Shown in pieces: positions 18,404 to 27,314 of a DNA stretch of 27,314 bases. The notes beneath the pieces were generated by a model. That model saw only the letters and a list, made by a program, of their open reading frames with translations. It had not been told where the DNA came from and searched no databases. Each line of letters opens with the position of its first letter. The first letter of the stretch is position 1. The position numbers were made by a program, and so were the translations under genes. Source of the DNA: Hypsibius dujardini (Eukaryota > Tardigrada > Eutardigrada > Parachela > Hypsibiidae); the NCBI GenBank assembly GCA_001579985.1, contig LRSR01002091.1, forward strand, positions 1 through 27,314, in the 5' to 3' direction.

Positions 18404-19788
18404 CCTGTGTCCCTGTCTGCCTGTCTGTCTGTCTGTCTGTCTACTTGTCTCTCTACTTGTCTCTCTACTTGTCTGTCTACTTGTCTGTCTACTTGTCTGT
18501 CTACTTGTCTGCCTACTTGTCTGCCTACTTGTCTGCCTACTTGTCTGCCTACTTGTCTGCCTACTTGTCTGTTTGCCTGTCTGTCTGTCTGTCTGCCTGC
18601 CTGCCCCAGTCGGTTCATACGCACCGCAGAAAAAGGTCGTTCCCATCAGAAAAGAAACAACCCATGACACCGCCGTTTGGGTCGCATGAAACTCCTCCAC
18701 AATGCGGGGCAGTAGCATGCCAAACGAAAATTGGATGCCATCAACTGCAAAAGGGAAACGCTACCGTAGATGCAAACAAGCACAGTATCAAGACAGGGCT
18801 CAAACATTGTACCAAAGTCAGAGTATTCTTTAAATAACGTGTCTGGATTTAATGAAAATTCCCTGATAATTTCAAGACAGTAAAGAAAAATGTTTTTAAT
18901 GATCAATTTTTATTTCGTGATTGTAAAATGAAAATAAAATTTTATTTAAAAGCAGGAGCTGAGAGTTTGACCATTTAAAATACCTTTTAAATATACCTAA
19001 ACACCATTATCCACAAATCTGGCAATACTTTTGAGTTCAAGCTATTTTACCACGACCAGCCGAAGCGAAGCCAAAACATGGTGGCCTGACAGAGTCATTA
19101 TGTGTGAGTGTAACTGTGAATTAGCAGTGGCATTTCCAATGTAGTTTCGTTGATTGATTGATCGATTGACCAGGCAAAGCCACATGAATATTACTATTAC
19201 ATTAGAATCAATTATTTGGTTCACGGAGAAGAACACCAAGTTCTACTACGCCAATATAATGATTTGTTGCAATTTAAAAGAGTTCCATAATTTTTATTTT
19301 CCAGAGGAATGTGATAATTTAGGGAAAATGGAAATAATAATTAAGGAAGCAAAGTCAAACAAAGAAATTTACATAAGGGTCTGGAGCTGCTTGATTGATG
19401 GATTGGTCAATGGAAATTGCAACGGTCCAGCTCTCCTTTGATTGATTGATTGAAACACGCCATAACCCGAAAACTTACGGATGACATGGATGCAGAAAAC
19501 GGCAAAAACAATCACCCATCCGTATCCGCCGTCCGGCGCCTTGCTTCCCTCTGATTCCCCACTGATTTTAGCTTTTTCCTGCCGGCTGCCATCGCCATCC
19601 AACGAGCCGGTATGTCCGATCTTGGAGGGCGATCTCCATTGCGGCTCCTCCAAGGGGTCCGACGACGTGGGCTCCAACAGAGACGGACCCCTGGGTATAT
19701 CTGGCGGGGTGGCGACACGCCGATGCTCCACACTAATTTTCTCACTCAACCGGGATTGTTTTCCATCCTGATGCTCGTCCTCTTCCAT
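15529..19788 (-). CDS. SLC16 (monocarboxylate transporter family) membrane transporter
   Basis: Complete 12-helix major-facilitator protein, 539 aa. Exons in transcript order: 19788-19479, 18744-18625, 18062-17919, 17580-17204, 16625-16268, 15948-15823, 15713-15529; all GT..AG, 1,620 nt in frame. Seen: acidic/Ser-rich cytosolic N-terminus, family signature PDGGYGW (85-91) opening helix 1, LDGIQFSFG, second signature WFDKRRALAMGIAVCGSG around Lys212-Arg214, a charged Ala-rich central loop (near 280-316), GGLNLVGR with Arg384 in helix 8, and a C-terminal tail ending in Ala-rich sequence. The family moves monocarboxylates, thyroid hormone, creatine and other solutes across the plasma membrane. 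MCT1's proton-coupling Asp is Asn380 here and the MCT1 helix-1 Lys (FPK) is absent, as in orphan invertebrate MCTs, so substrate and proton coupling cannot be assumed. Three of its introns carry large tetranucleotide arrays. Confidence 0.93.
16010..16247. repeat. CTGT array in intron 5 of the SLC16 gene
   Basis: Irregular CTGT, CTGC, CCGT and CTAT words on the plus strand, so the transcript carries ACAG units. It ends about 20 nt from the exon 5 donor. Confidence 0.95.
16626..17203 (-). other. AT-rich intron 4 of the SLC16 gene
   Basis: 578 nt without a tetranucleotide array. It contains loosely repeated words such as AATTAAAATCAA and CCAGAAATCCAGAAAT. No exon or RNA gene was recognised. Confidence 0.7.
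17631..17826. repeat. CTGT/CTGC array in intron 3 of the SLC16 gene
   Basis: Contains a longer duplicated segment: CTGCATGCCGGTTCGTCAAT occurs near 17661 and again near 17709. Confidence 0.95.
18185..18604. repeat. CTGT array with 12-bp higher-order repeat in intron 2 of the SLC16 gene
   Basis: 420 bp and the longest array in the window. It has a CTGTCC/CTGCCTGTCTGT part (18236-18280), about thirteen perfect CTGT units (18354-18402), then about eleven copies of a 12-bp unit (GTCTACTTGTCT and variants, 18440-18570). It ends 20 nt from the exon 2 donor. Confidence 0.95.
18745..19478 (-). other. intron 1 of the SLC16 gene
   Basis: 734 nt, AT-rich, with TTGATTGAT runs near 19150-19170, 19390-19405 and 19438-19452. 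No other feature was recognised. Confidence 0.75.
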
Positions 19789-20481
19789 TTGTTAAGTTCA
19801 GGTAAGCGAAGGAAGCGGGAAAATAATGACGGGAAAAAATCACTCCCCAAGTGGACACGCCCACTTGCTCTAGTTCCGCCTCCCCGAACCCTCACAGTGA
19901 ACAAGCCGGCATTTCGCAATGAAAATTTTTTAAATTAAATTCCCGGTAAGATAATTGACCGAGTGGTGGGAATAAATCCGAATACTATTAAAAAAGAGAA
20001 ATGAAATGCGAGTCGACGAATGCCGTTGCCGCCCAGGTCCAATGTCACAAAAAATGCCAGTGCTCTCCGCTTTCATGCCAGCGGAAAAAACCCGGTTTCC
20101 AAACTGTGGCACTTGGAATTTGGAACTGGAACTGAAAGTTGGAACTGGAAGTTGGAAGTTGAAGTTGCAAGCTTCATCGAGTTGATTGACTGATTAGGTC
20201 CGTTCCGACAGATGCCAAAATTGATCTGACAAACCGTAACCTGATGTTCCTTATTTAACACCGCAGTTCTAGCGAACAGACAAGTTCTGCTCACGTTTAA
20301 TCCAACACACCGGCATTCGGGAATTCTGGAATTTCTTCCGTTGCGCAACGTCCAGCTGGCACTCGTTAGGTTGGGCAGGGGATAAATTCTGCAACAGCAT
20401 TGATGAATTAGGATTTTTTATATGCCAGCGAAGTTTTTTCTCGGGAAGCAATTCGGATACGTCGGAGACGAAAAGGGAAAA
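19789..20481. promoter_or_regulatory. divergent spacer, possible bidirectional promoter (SLC16 / MYBBP1A)
   Basis: The two start codons lie 693 bp apart on opposite strands with no gene between, so both 5' UTRs and promoters must lie here unless an upstream exon was missed. A block of GGAACT/GGAAGTT words sits at 20113-20167, and TTGCGCAA (20340-20347) is palindromic. No TATA box was recognised. Regulatory role is inferred from position. Confidence 0.45.
20113..20167. repeat. GGAACT / GGAAGTT short tandem repeat
   Basis: Degenerate 6-7-bp units (TTGGAACTGGAACTGAAAGT and onward) in the divergent spacer. GGAA cores resemble ETS-type sites, but repeat origin explains them equally well. Confidence 0.8.
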
Positions 20482-23400
20482 ATGGGATCCGCGGCTGAGG
20501 AAACGACGATGGAATCGTCCTCCAAAGCACCCCCTCCTATCCCGCAGCCGCTGATGGATTTATTCTGGGATCTTGCGGAGATCGACGAGGCGAAACAGTT
20601 GGACGCCACCGCCAAACTCGTCGGCTCGCTGCGGGAAGACTTCGACACTGCCAACAAAAAGGTGCGTTCGTGTTGAGGAGGTCGCGGCGGTTTTCTTTCT
20701 CGAAGCTCACGGCATTGTGCTTTTCAGGGCGAATCTGCCTCGGCGGGACTTGAGTACACCCTCGCGCGATTGGTTCGGGGTCTGGCGTCCAACAGGAAGG
20801 GCGTACGGTGGGGTTTCGGCACAGCTCTTACAGTGGTACGTCGGTGGGAGGCTTTGATCGATTGATTGATCAAAAATACGGATTTTAGTTTTGCATGCCA
20901 GAAGGCCGTTGATTGATTGATTTGATTTGATTGCCGTTTTTCTCCCAGAATTAGTACCGTAGTAGTAGTACTATTATTGTTAAGCTTTTCATGGCTTGAT
21001 TGGCAAATTATTTCATTGTTATTCAGATTGAAAATGTTAATTTGTTATTATTTTCAACATTTTTGTTCATTTAAATTATCTCAGATTCGCTCTGAGTATT
21101 GATTGGATACTTTTGAAACATCATTTGAAATGGAGGTTTTCCTGTCAATAAACGCTGCGGTTATTTTTCATTATTTATTCATATTAAATGTTAAGACAAA
21201 TACTAAATATTGTATGTTTAATATGTTATTCCAATTCTGGCAAGTTATTTAAACAACACTACCGGATTTCTTTACATATTACAGTGCGCTGTTTAATTTT
21301 GATTGGTTGATTGGTTGATTAAGTGTATATGTTCGCCTTGCAGCTGCTGCAGGAGTTTTCAGAGTTGAAAACGTCAAAAGTGCTCCTGGAGCTGGAGAAT
21401 CATTTGAAGATTGTCGTACCGAGCGACATCAAAACCATTGCCGTGGGTCAATTGACTGTGCTGATGGCAATCGTCAATAGTGGCCGGATGGCGACCATCA
21501 ACGCCAGTCATCTCCGCGCGATTGTGGATATCCTTTTGAAGCTGGAAACGGAGAAGACTTACCTTCGTGCGGGTGTTCATGAGATCTTCCTCAAAATGAT
21601 CGAACAGGTAGAGAAACGAGACAATACTTGGCGTTGGAGACTTTGTCGAAATATACAGTATTGTTGATTGTGGTTCCTTGATTGATTCATTGAGGTGTTT
21701 GGATGTGTCTGAAACGTTACCGGATCGACGGTGATTTTAATTCAAAATTGAGCTAAATGCTAAACATTTCCGTTTATACCTAACATGAAATGATTGACTG
21801 CTAAATTGAGTTCGAGACCAACTCTGACTGACTGATAAATTTGAACTTTGTTTTTTATTGGTACGTGCTGGCTAATGTTGTTTGGGTTTGTTTAAATAAT
21901 AATTTAAAATAAATCAAATGGTAAATCAGGCGCATGGTTGCCGTTTGATTTTTAATTTTAAATAGAAACTGTGAAGCCATTTAAAATTAACGGTTATTTT
22001 TAATTGCGTAATTATTAATTAATTATTTTTTAATTTATTTGCCTTAGAGTTCCAAAAAATAATGTTTTTGTTTTAAATTGAAAAATTTAATTAATTTACA
22101 ATCCCGCAGTCGGATTTAAGTTTAAGTTAAAGGATGGATAATTCAAAATCGATTTTTTATTGGTATTCGTATACGTTGATTTTAATTTCGTGGTGAAACG
22201 AAAAAAATGTGACTTTTATATTAGTTGGAGCGAATAGGCAAAAAATTTAAAATTAATACGGTATGGAAGGCCCAAATTCTGATGTTTAAGTTAAAAATAT
22301 ACGTTCTGTCGTTTCAGCTTCCTTCAGAAACATTCCAGCGGAGCCTGCTGCCACTGCTGAAAGGGCATTTAACTAAGTCGTTGGCGGAATTAGATCTCGA
22401 TGGTCTTGTTTTACTGTTGAAAGCAACGCAGTTCCATCAGGTAACAATCCACCCACCAAGCATATTTTGTGAGAAGGTCCATAAAATTATTCGAACATTC
22501 CGGTATAATTCTTCCTCTTGTTTTTCATGGGAATAGAAAGCTATGGAGTCTTCGCTGAAACAGAGCATCGGAACCGGCGATTTGCTGGACGCCAAGAACA
22601 TCGACGCCATCAATAAAATCCTCTTCCAGACCTCCACACGAGTGCTCCATCGCGGTGTTCTGGACTTTGCGGTAGCCTTTCAGTTACGACCGGATGTTTT
22701 CCCGTCGTTTTGGACGGCGTTTGTGCAATCTACTACCAAGGAGTCTGCGTGGAAGGCTAAAATTCCCTTCGAAGTGATTCCGGCGTTGTTGACGAATGTC
22801 ACTGAACCGAAACAGCTGCTGGCCATCTTGACGCAGCCGTTCCTCTTCTTCTTGCTGAAAAACTCCACCGAGGTCAGGGCGGCTGAATCGGAAAGTTTAA
22901 AGGTAAACTAGTGTATATTGGGTCATTGCTTGACAGGAAGATCAAAAGAAGCAAAGCGTTCGATCTTGTTAAATGTATCATTATTTTCTTTTATTTAAAT
23001 TCTTAAGGCCAAACAGTTTCTGTATGTTTTAAAGCGGATGAATTAGTAAATTTAATGGTAAATAATTATGCAACTGGTAATGTTTTTTCAGGAGGGAGAT
23101 TTTCTTTACTTCCGGTAGTTGTTGAAATTTATATTTTTGAAATAACAACTTTTGAAAGTTTCGAAATATAATTTTTATTTAATTTAATGATTTGTTTGAA
23201 TGCCGAAAAACTACCTTTTCTGTTGAATACTTTGCTTAATTTGAATACATTTTGAGATGAATTACATGTATTTTTAGTGAACTTAAACAGGTTAAACAAT
23301 TTCAATTTTAAATAATCAATTTTCTAACCCGGGGATTAATTGATTCCGCTAGCTTAATAATAGGAACAATTATTAAGATAATATTGTTGGTTCAGGCAAT

Positions 23401-23807
23401 GCATATGGCGGCCTCGTCCGCGTTGACCGGCATTCTCGCGGCAATCAAGGCCACAAAGGATCAGACTGTGAATGCCAAGATCCTGAACCTCCTCCTGTCG
23501 AACGAAGCGGTTGAGCAAACGTCGCGATCATGGAGTGGATTCGTCTCCGGTCTGATCCACCGGTTGGACGCGGAGCAGTCGGCTAAAGTCGCCGATAAGT
23601 TAGTGGGCAATTTGAAGGAAGATACGCCCACCAGGAATCAGGTGGTCAAGGTGCTGGAGTCGATCTTGACGGATAAGATTAAGACGGTGGAAGATGTCGC
23701 TCGATTTGGGAAGTTAATTCTCTTTTTCGAGCAAGAAGGTATTATTTTACAATTGGGAATTCTAGTAAGAAAGACGGACGGACGGACAGACGGATAGACG
23801 GACAGAC

Positions 23808-23839
<32 letters not shown>

Positions 23840-23843
23840 GGAC

Positions 23844-23879
<36 letters not shown>

Positions 23880-25066
23880 CACAGACACACAGACAGACAC
23901 ACAGACAGACAAGTTAAGCGATGCTATGCAGCGGTTAATTTTTTGCTCGAGCCAGAAACTTGTTATTCTCAAACACTACCTGGGAAATTTCGTCACCACT
24001 GTCTTTTTTAGCCTTGCGATCGGAAAACGATGCCAGCTCAGTCGGAACAGCACGAGGACTTTTGAAATATTTGGGTGTCTCCACGGCAGATCACCACCGT
24101 CCTTCGCCCACATTGGACATGGCAGATGTTGAAAAGGAAGTGTCCCTGAAAGTCGCCGTCCTCAAAGTTCTACTCGAAAAGTCGAAAGACGCACAGTCCA
24201 CATCTACTGGCTCAAAAGATGAGTCGAATGTAGCCAACGCGAATTTGTTGAAGTCGATCGCGAAACTTCCCATTGGCCCGAAACTCAAAGCAACATTTGA
24301 ACTGATGGCTCTTGCGACGACCACGCTTTGGATCAGGGTAAGCAGGGGATTAGTGCCTTTCTGTTTGTCTCCTTCGTATCTGTCTGACTGTCTCTGTCTG
24401 TCTGTCTATCTACCGTTCTGTATGTTTGTCTATCTATCATTATGTCTCTCTCTGTCGGCCTCTATCTATCTGTCTGCCTGTCTGGTCCCTCTGTAGTATG
24501 TCTGTCCCTTTTTTTGTTATTATTTTTACCTCCTTGAATACGTATCGGTGACTTTTCTATTCCTGCGTTTTTTTATTTAAAGGTGAGGCCCATTCTCGGC
24601 CAAGAAATTCTGGCAGAACTCACAGATGTGGTCGCCGGTCTGATCAAGGTCGGCAAAAAGCTCACCGACGAAACGGCAGCCGGCAAACTGTCTGGGCTCC
24701 TTCTCACCCTTCTGGCAGTTGAACGTGCTGTTTTTGCAACTGTTGAACTGGTCTTCAAATCGCTCTGCCCGTTTTTGGGTGAAGATGCTGTGTCAGCGCT
24801 GTTTGACCTGGTCGAACCAGCGGAAGAAGAGGATGACGGTGAAGGCCAGCCGATTGATTTTGAGTCGTCTGATGAGGAAGATGATGACGACATGTCGGAT
24901 GTGGAGGAGAGTGGGGTCGAGGAGGAGGCAGAGGTTTTGGCGGTCGTCGATAGAGCCGCTCTCGAGGTGGGTGATGTTCCCGAGTTCTGGAAGACTGCGA
25001 GGCAGACAGAAAGACATGACGCCAAACAGTCAGACAGTCAGACACTTAGGCAACAGATACACATGT

Positions 25067-25100
<34 letters not shown>

Positions 25101-26677
25101 GCAGACAAACAGATAGACAGACAGACAGACTGCTAAGCAAATCAAGAGACAGGCAGACAGACAGACAGATCGATCGATCGGCAAGAGATAAAAACAGGCA
25201 TGCATGCCATGCCGGCTGACACTCCGCCATACGTACTTATAGTCAGACGTCGGGGATCTGACATTTCCATCGTTCGTTATTCTAGGCCACCGGAGCAGTC
25301 GAGACTGAAGACACCACGGAATCTGAACCGGACCTGGACGATGCCGCCATGTTTAAACTCGACGACGTTCTCTCCGGCATCCTACGCTCCCGGAAGGCCG
25401 CCAAGAACGGCGGCCCTGCAGCCAACGAGGTCGACGCCCGCTTTCGCGCCCTCCGCCTCGTCCACCTCTTTTTCTCCTTTCCCCACGCAGATCCCCTCGT
25501 TATCCTGCCCTTCCTTCGCTCTGTCATCCGCATTGCTAACGAACGTGTCCCTGTGTCGCAACGCGAACGCCAATCACAAATGACTGACCTTTCCGGGAAG
25601 GTAATAATTAGGAATGATATTTATTATTGTTACTTTTATATTTTTAAAGGTTATTATTGGGATTTTAATCAATTATTATTAGTTACATTAATATTATGAA
25701 TTGCAATTAAGGTTATGTTATTATTTCAGGCAGTTGTGATTTTAGTTAATATATTATTTCTAATAGTTGTTATTATTATTATTCTTATTAGGTACTGCAG
25801 TCGCTTAAACAGAGACGAAAATTTGACGCTGACCGGATACGCGCTGGGACATCACGGGAAGACCTCGCCGAGCTGATGGGCGAGGTCATTGAAGAGACTG
25901 GGAAGGTGCAGAATGCGGTGCTCCATCGGCAATGTGTGGAGGCTGTGCTGTTTGTGCAGCGGGTGCTGGCAGTCTTTGTGGGCGCGTTGAAAAAGTCCGC
26001 CGCGGGAAAGGCAGTTCGGGAAATTTACTTGCCATGGTTGGAGCGGTTTGCGGGGCTGAAGACGTGCATGTTTGGGCATTTGCTGTGGAATGCCGTGTTT
26101 GGCAGTTTAGGTCCGTTCAGATATATTGATCTTTCTGACTGTCTCTGTCTGCAGTCTGTCTTCTCGTTCCTGTCTGTCTATGTCTGTATGTATCTCTGTC
26201 TGTCTGTCTGTTTGTCCGTCTGTCTGTCTGTCTGTCTGTCTGAAAATTTCTGACTTCTCTTCAGTATTTATATTTCTGCTTTTGTTTGTAGGAGAGCATG
26301 CGGTCGTCTTGCTGCCAAATCTGGTGGACCTCATTTTCTCCGAGGAGACTATCGTGAAGGATCGTCCCGGTCAGTTGCCCACGGACCCAGACAGCCACTA
26401 TAGGAAGTACCAGATGATCCGGCAGGTGCAGCTGTGCGGCACCGTCAAGATCATAATTACGCAGAGCGTCGCGAAAGCCACTGGCACAGAGCTGAATGAG
26501 CTGAAAGAATTCTTCACAAAATTCGGTCAGGAATATGTGAAACACCTGAAAAATGTCGCTTCCAGTGATGGTAAGGAGACTGTTGTATCGCGGGGAGTTT
26601 GAAGACAGACGGATAGGAATGCAGGCAGGCAGACTGACAGACAAACAGATGACATACATACGTACAGACAGATAGAC

Positions 26678-26722
<45 letters not shown>

Positions 26723-27127
26723 GGTAGACAGGCAGGCAGGCAGGCAGACAATTTGCTAGACATGGAAATAGATATACACATTGATCACCATTGTCTTGCT
26801 CTTCTTGAAGGTCCGTTGAAGGGGAAGAAGCTTCTGGAAGACATCACCGACCTCGCTCGCTTCCTGATTCTCTACCACCGGAAGCTGGACAAACACGCTG
26901 CCATCAAACTGCAACCGCTGGAGGAGCTGTGGAGCTTGAAGAAACTCACAAAGTCGGTGGACCAGCTCCTGGGGGAAAAACTAGCAGCGAAAGAGTTAAA
27001 AGCGGTCAGGAAGGCTATTCAGAATCTGAAGCAAACGCTGGACGCGCAGTTGAAGCTGGAAAAAGTTCAGCCGGACGACGGGGCCGTCCTTGTTAACGGA
27101 GATTCCGCCGAGGCTATGAAGGAATAG
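20482..27127 (+). CDS. MYBBP1A: MYBBP1A / Pol5-family nucleolar protein
   Basis: Exons: 20482-20661, 20728-20835, 21344-21607, 22318-22440, 22537-22902, 23396-23738, 24012-24337, 24583-24966, 25286-25600, 25792-26110, 26292-26570, 26811-27127. All are GT..AG, giving 3,324 nt in frame and 1,107 aa (human about 1,328; yeast Pol5 about 1,022). The N-terminus (LFWDLAEIDEAKQLDATAKL) matches human FFWDIAKPEQETRLAATEKL. HEAT-like helical repeats follow, including YTLARLVRGLAS, DIKTIAVGQLTV and FAVAFQLRPDVFPSFWTAFV. An acidic region follows (about 647-690, EEDDDDMSDVEES), then AAMFKLDDVLSGIL, matching the human MMALDQSLASLF segment. Family members act in the nucleolus in rRNA synthesis and ribosome assembly; the old polymerase label does not imply catalysis. 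The Kozak-like AAAAATGG at 20482 was preferred; an in-frame ATG at 20422 with weaker context would add 20 residues. The long basic tail of vertebrate MYBBP1A is missing. Confidence 0.92.
20843..20934. repeat. TTGA/TGAT repeats in MYBBP1A intron 2
   Basis: Two short TTGATTGAT runs (20856-20870 and 20909-20932). Similar runs occur in this gene near 21299-21320 and 21663-21687. Confidence 0.85.
20935..21343 (+). other. rest of MYBBP1A intron 2
   Basis: AT-rich, with a short TAGTAGTAGTA run near 20958. No exon was seen until the CTTGCAG acceptor at 21343. Confidence 0.7.
21608..22317 (+). other. MYBBP1A intron 3
   Basis: 710 nt, very AT-rich, with many AATTAATTT-type words around 21900-22110. 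It has no tetranucleotide array and nothing else was recognised. Confidence 0.75.
22903..23395 (+). other. MYBBP1A intron 5
   Basis: 493 nt, AT-rich. No repeat array and no gene seen. Confidence 0.75.
23771..23912. repeat. CGGA/CAGA array in MYBBP1A intron 6
   Basis: Begins 32 nt after the exon 6 donor with CGGA units, continues as CAGA and ends as CACAGACA. Confidence 0.95.
24359..24508. repeat. CTGT/CTAT array in MYBBP1A intron 7
   Basis: Degenerate CTGT, CTAT and CTCT units starting 21 nt after the exon 7 donor. Confidence 0.93.
25002..25197. repeat. CAGA array in MYBBP1A intron 8
   Basis: CAGA units with an AT/CA-rich break near 25040-25065, ending in GATCGATCGATCGG near 25168-25181. 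Starts 35 nt after the exon 8 donor. Confidence 0.93.
26131..26242. repeat. CTGT array in MYBBP1A intron 10
   Basis: Starts 20 nt after the exon 10 donor and ends in about six perfect CTGT units. Confidence 0.95.
26604..26750. repeat. CAGA/CAGG array in MYBBP1A intron 11
   Basis: Starts 33 nt after the exon 11 donor. About ten perfect CAGA units at 26681-26722 are followed by CAGG units, ending about 60 nt before the next acceptor. Confidence 0.95.
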
Positions 27128-27314
27128 GCACGGTGTGTTTTTTTCAGCAGCCCATTTTCTTTATTGTTTATTGTGTTAGATTCTGCTTTTCTGCTTTTAT
27201 TCATACCGTCTTTGGGATAATTGTTTTGTTTGGGAGCGTAATTTTCTTTTCAACGGATGTGCTGTATGACCAGACGTTGATAGAAGCAAGTAACAAGTGA
27301 ACGGCGGTAGATAT
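27128..27314 (+). other. MYBBP1A 3' flank
   Basis: T-rich sequence after the stop codon, presumably 3' UTR. No AATAAA hexamer was seen before the window ends. Confidence 0.5.

Overview
The window looks like nuclear DNA of an invertebrate animal. Genes are split into many exons with GT..AG introns, exons are GC-richer than the AT-rich introns and spacers, and all four genes belong to animal families. Introns and spacers are loaded with tetranucleotide arrays (CAGA/CTGT, CAGG, CCGT, TTGA). The phylum cannot be fixed from the sequence alone. No rRNA, tRNA, CRISPR array or virus-like element was seen. All exon models were built by eye from reading frame, splice-site consensus and remembered family sequences; there is no transcript evidence.

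Layout: (1) 1-3066 is a gene-poor spacer holding a CAGA array, a GC-rich 33-bp minisatellite, a 130-bp imperfect palindrome and a 77-bp minisatellite. (2) 3067-5003 (+) is a complete DHRS4-type NADPH-dependent carbonyl/retinal reductase, seven exons, 255 aa. (3) 5847-14258 (+) is a very large MOSPD2-like protein of about 1,750 aa: divergent CRAL-TRIO (Sec14-like) domain, MSP-like domain, about 470 residues packed with Q-T-[D/E] motifs, one transmembrane helix, then about 590 residues of low-complexity and C-terminal sequence. (4) 15529-19788 (-) is a complete SLC16 monocarboxylate-transporter-family protein, seven exons, 539 aa. (5) 20482-27127 (+) is a MYBBP1A/Pol5-type nucleolar protein, twelve exons, about 1,107 aa.

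DHRS4 and the MOSPD2-like gene are in tandem, the MOSPD2-like and SLC16 genes converge, and SLC16 and MYBBP1A diverge from a spacer of about 690 bp that could be a shared promoter. The four genes have unrelated roles (peroxisomal/cytosolic redox, membrane contact or trafficking, solute transport, ribosome biogenesis). This is an ordinary eukaryotic neighbourhood, not an operon.

The most unusual feature is the MOSPD2-like protein. Between its MSP-like domain and its membrane helix lie 18 exact Q-T-D/E motifs and about 12 degenerate ones, closely resembling the anchor of dynein light chain LC8 (DYNLL) binding sites. This suggests a multivalent LC8 scaffold tied to a membrane. The second notable theme is repeat biology: tetranucleotide arrays occupy most of the larger introns of all four genes, and one intron carries a roughly 555-bp foldback element whose core is itself a CCGT/ACGG array.
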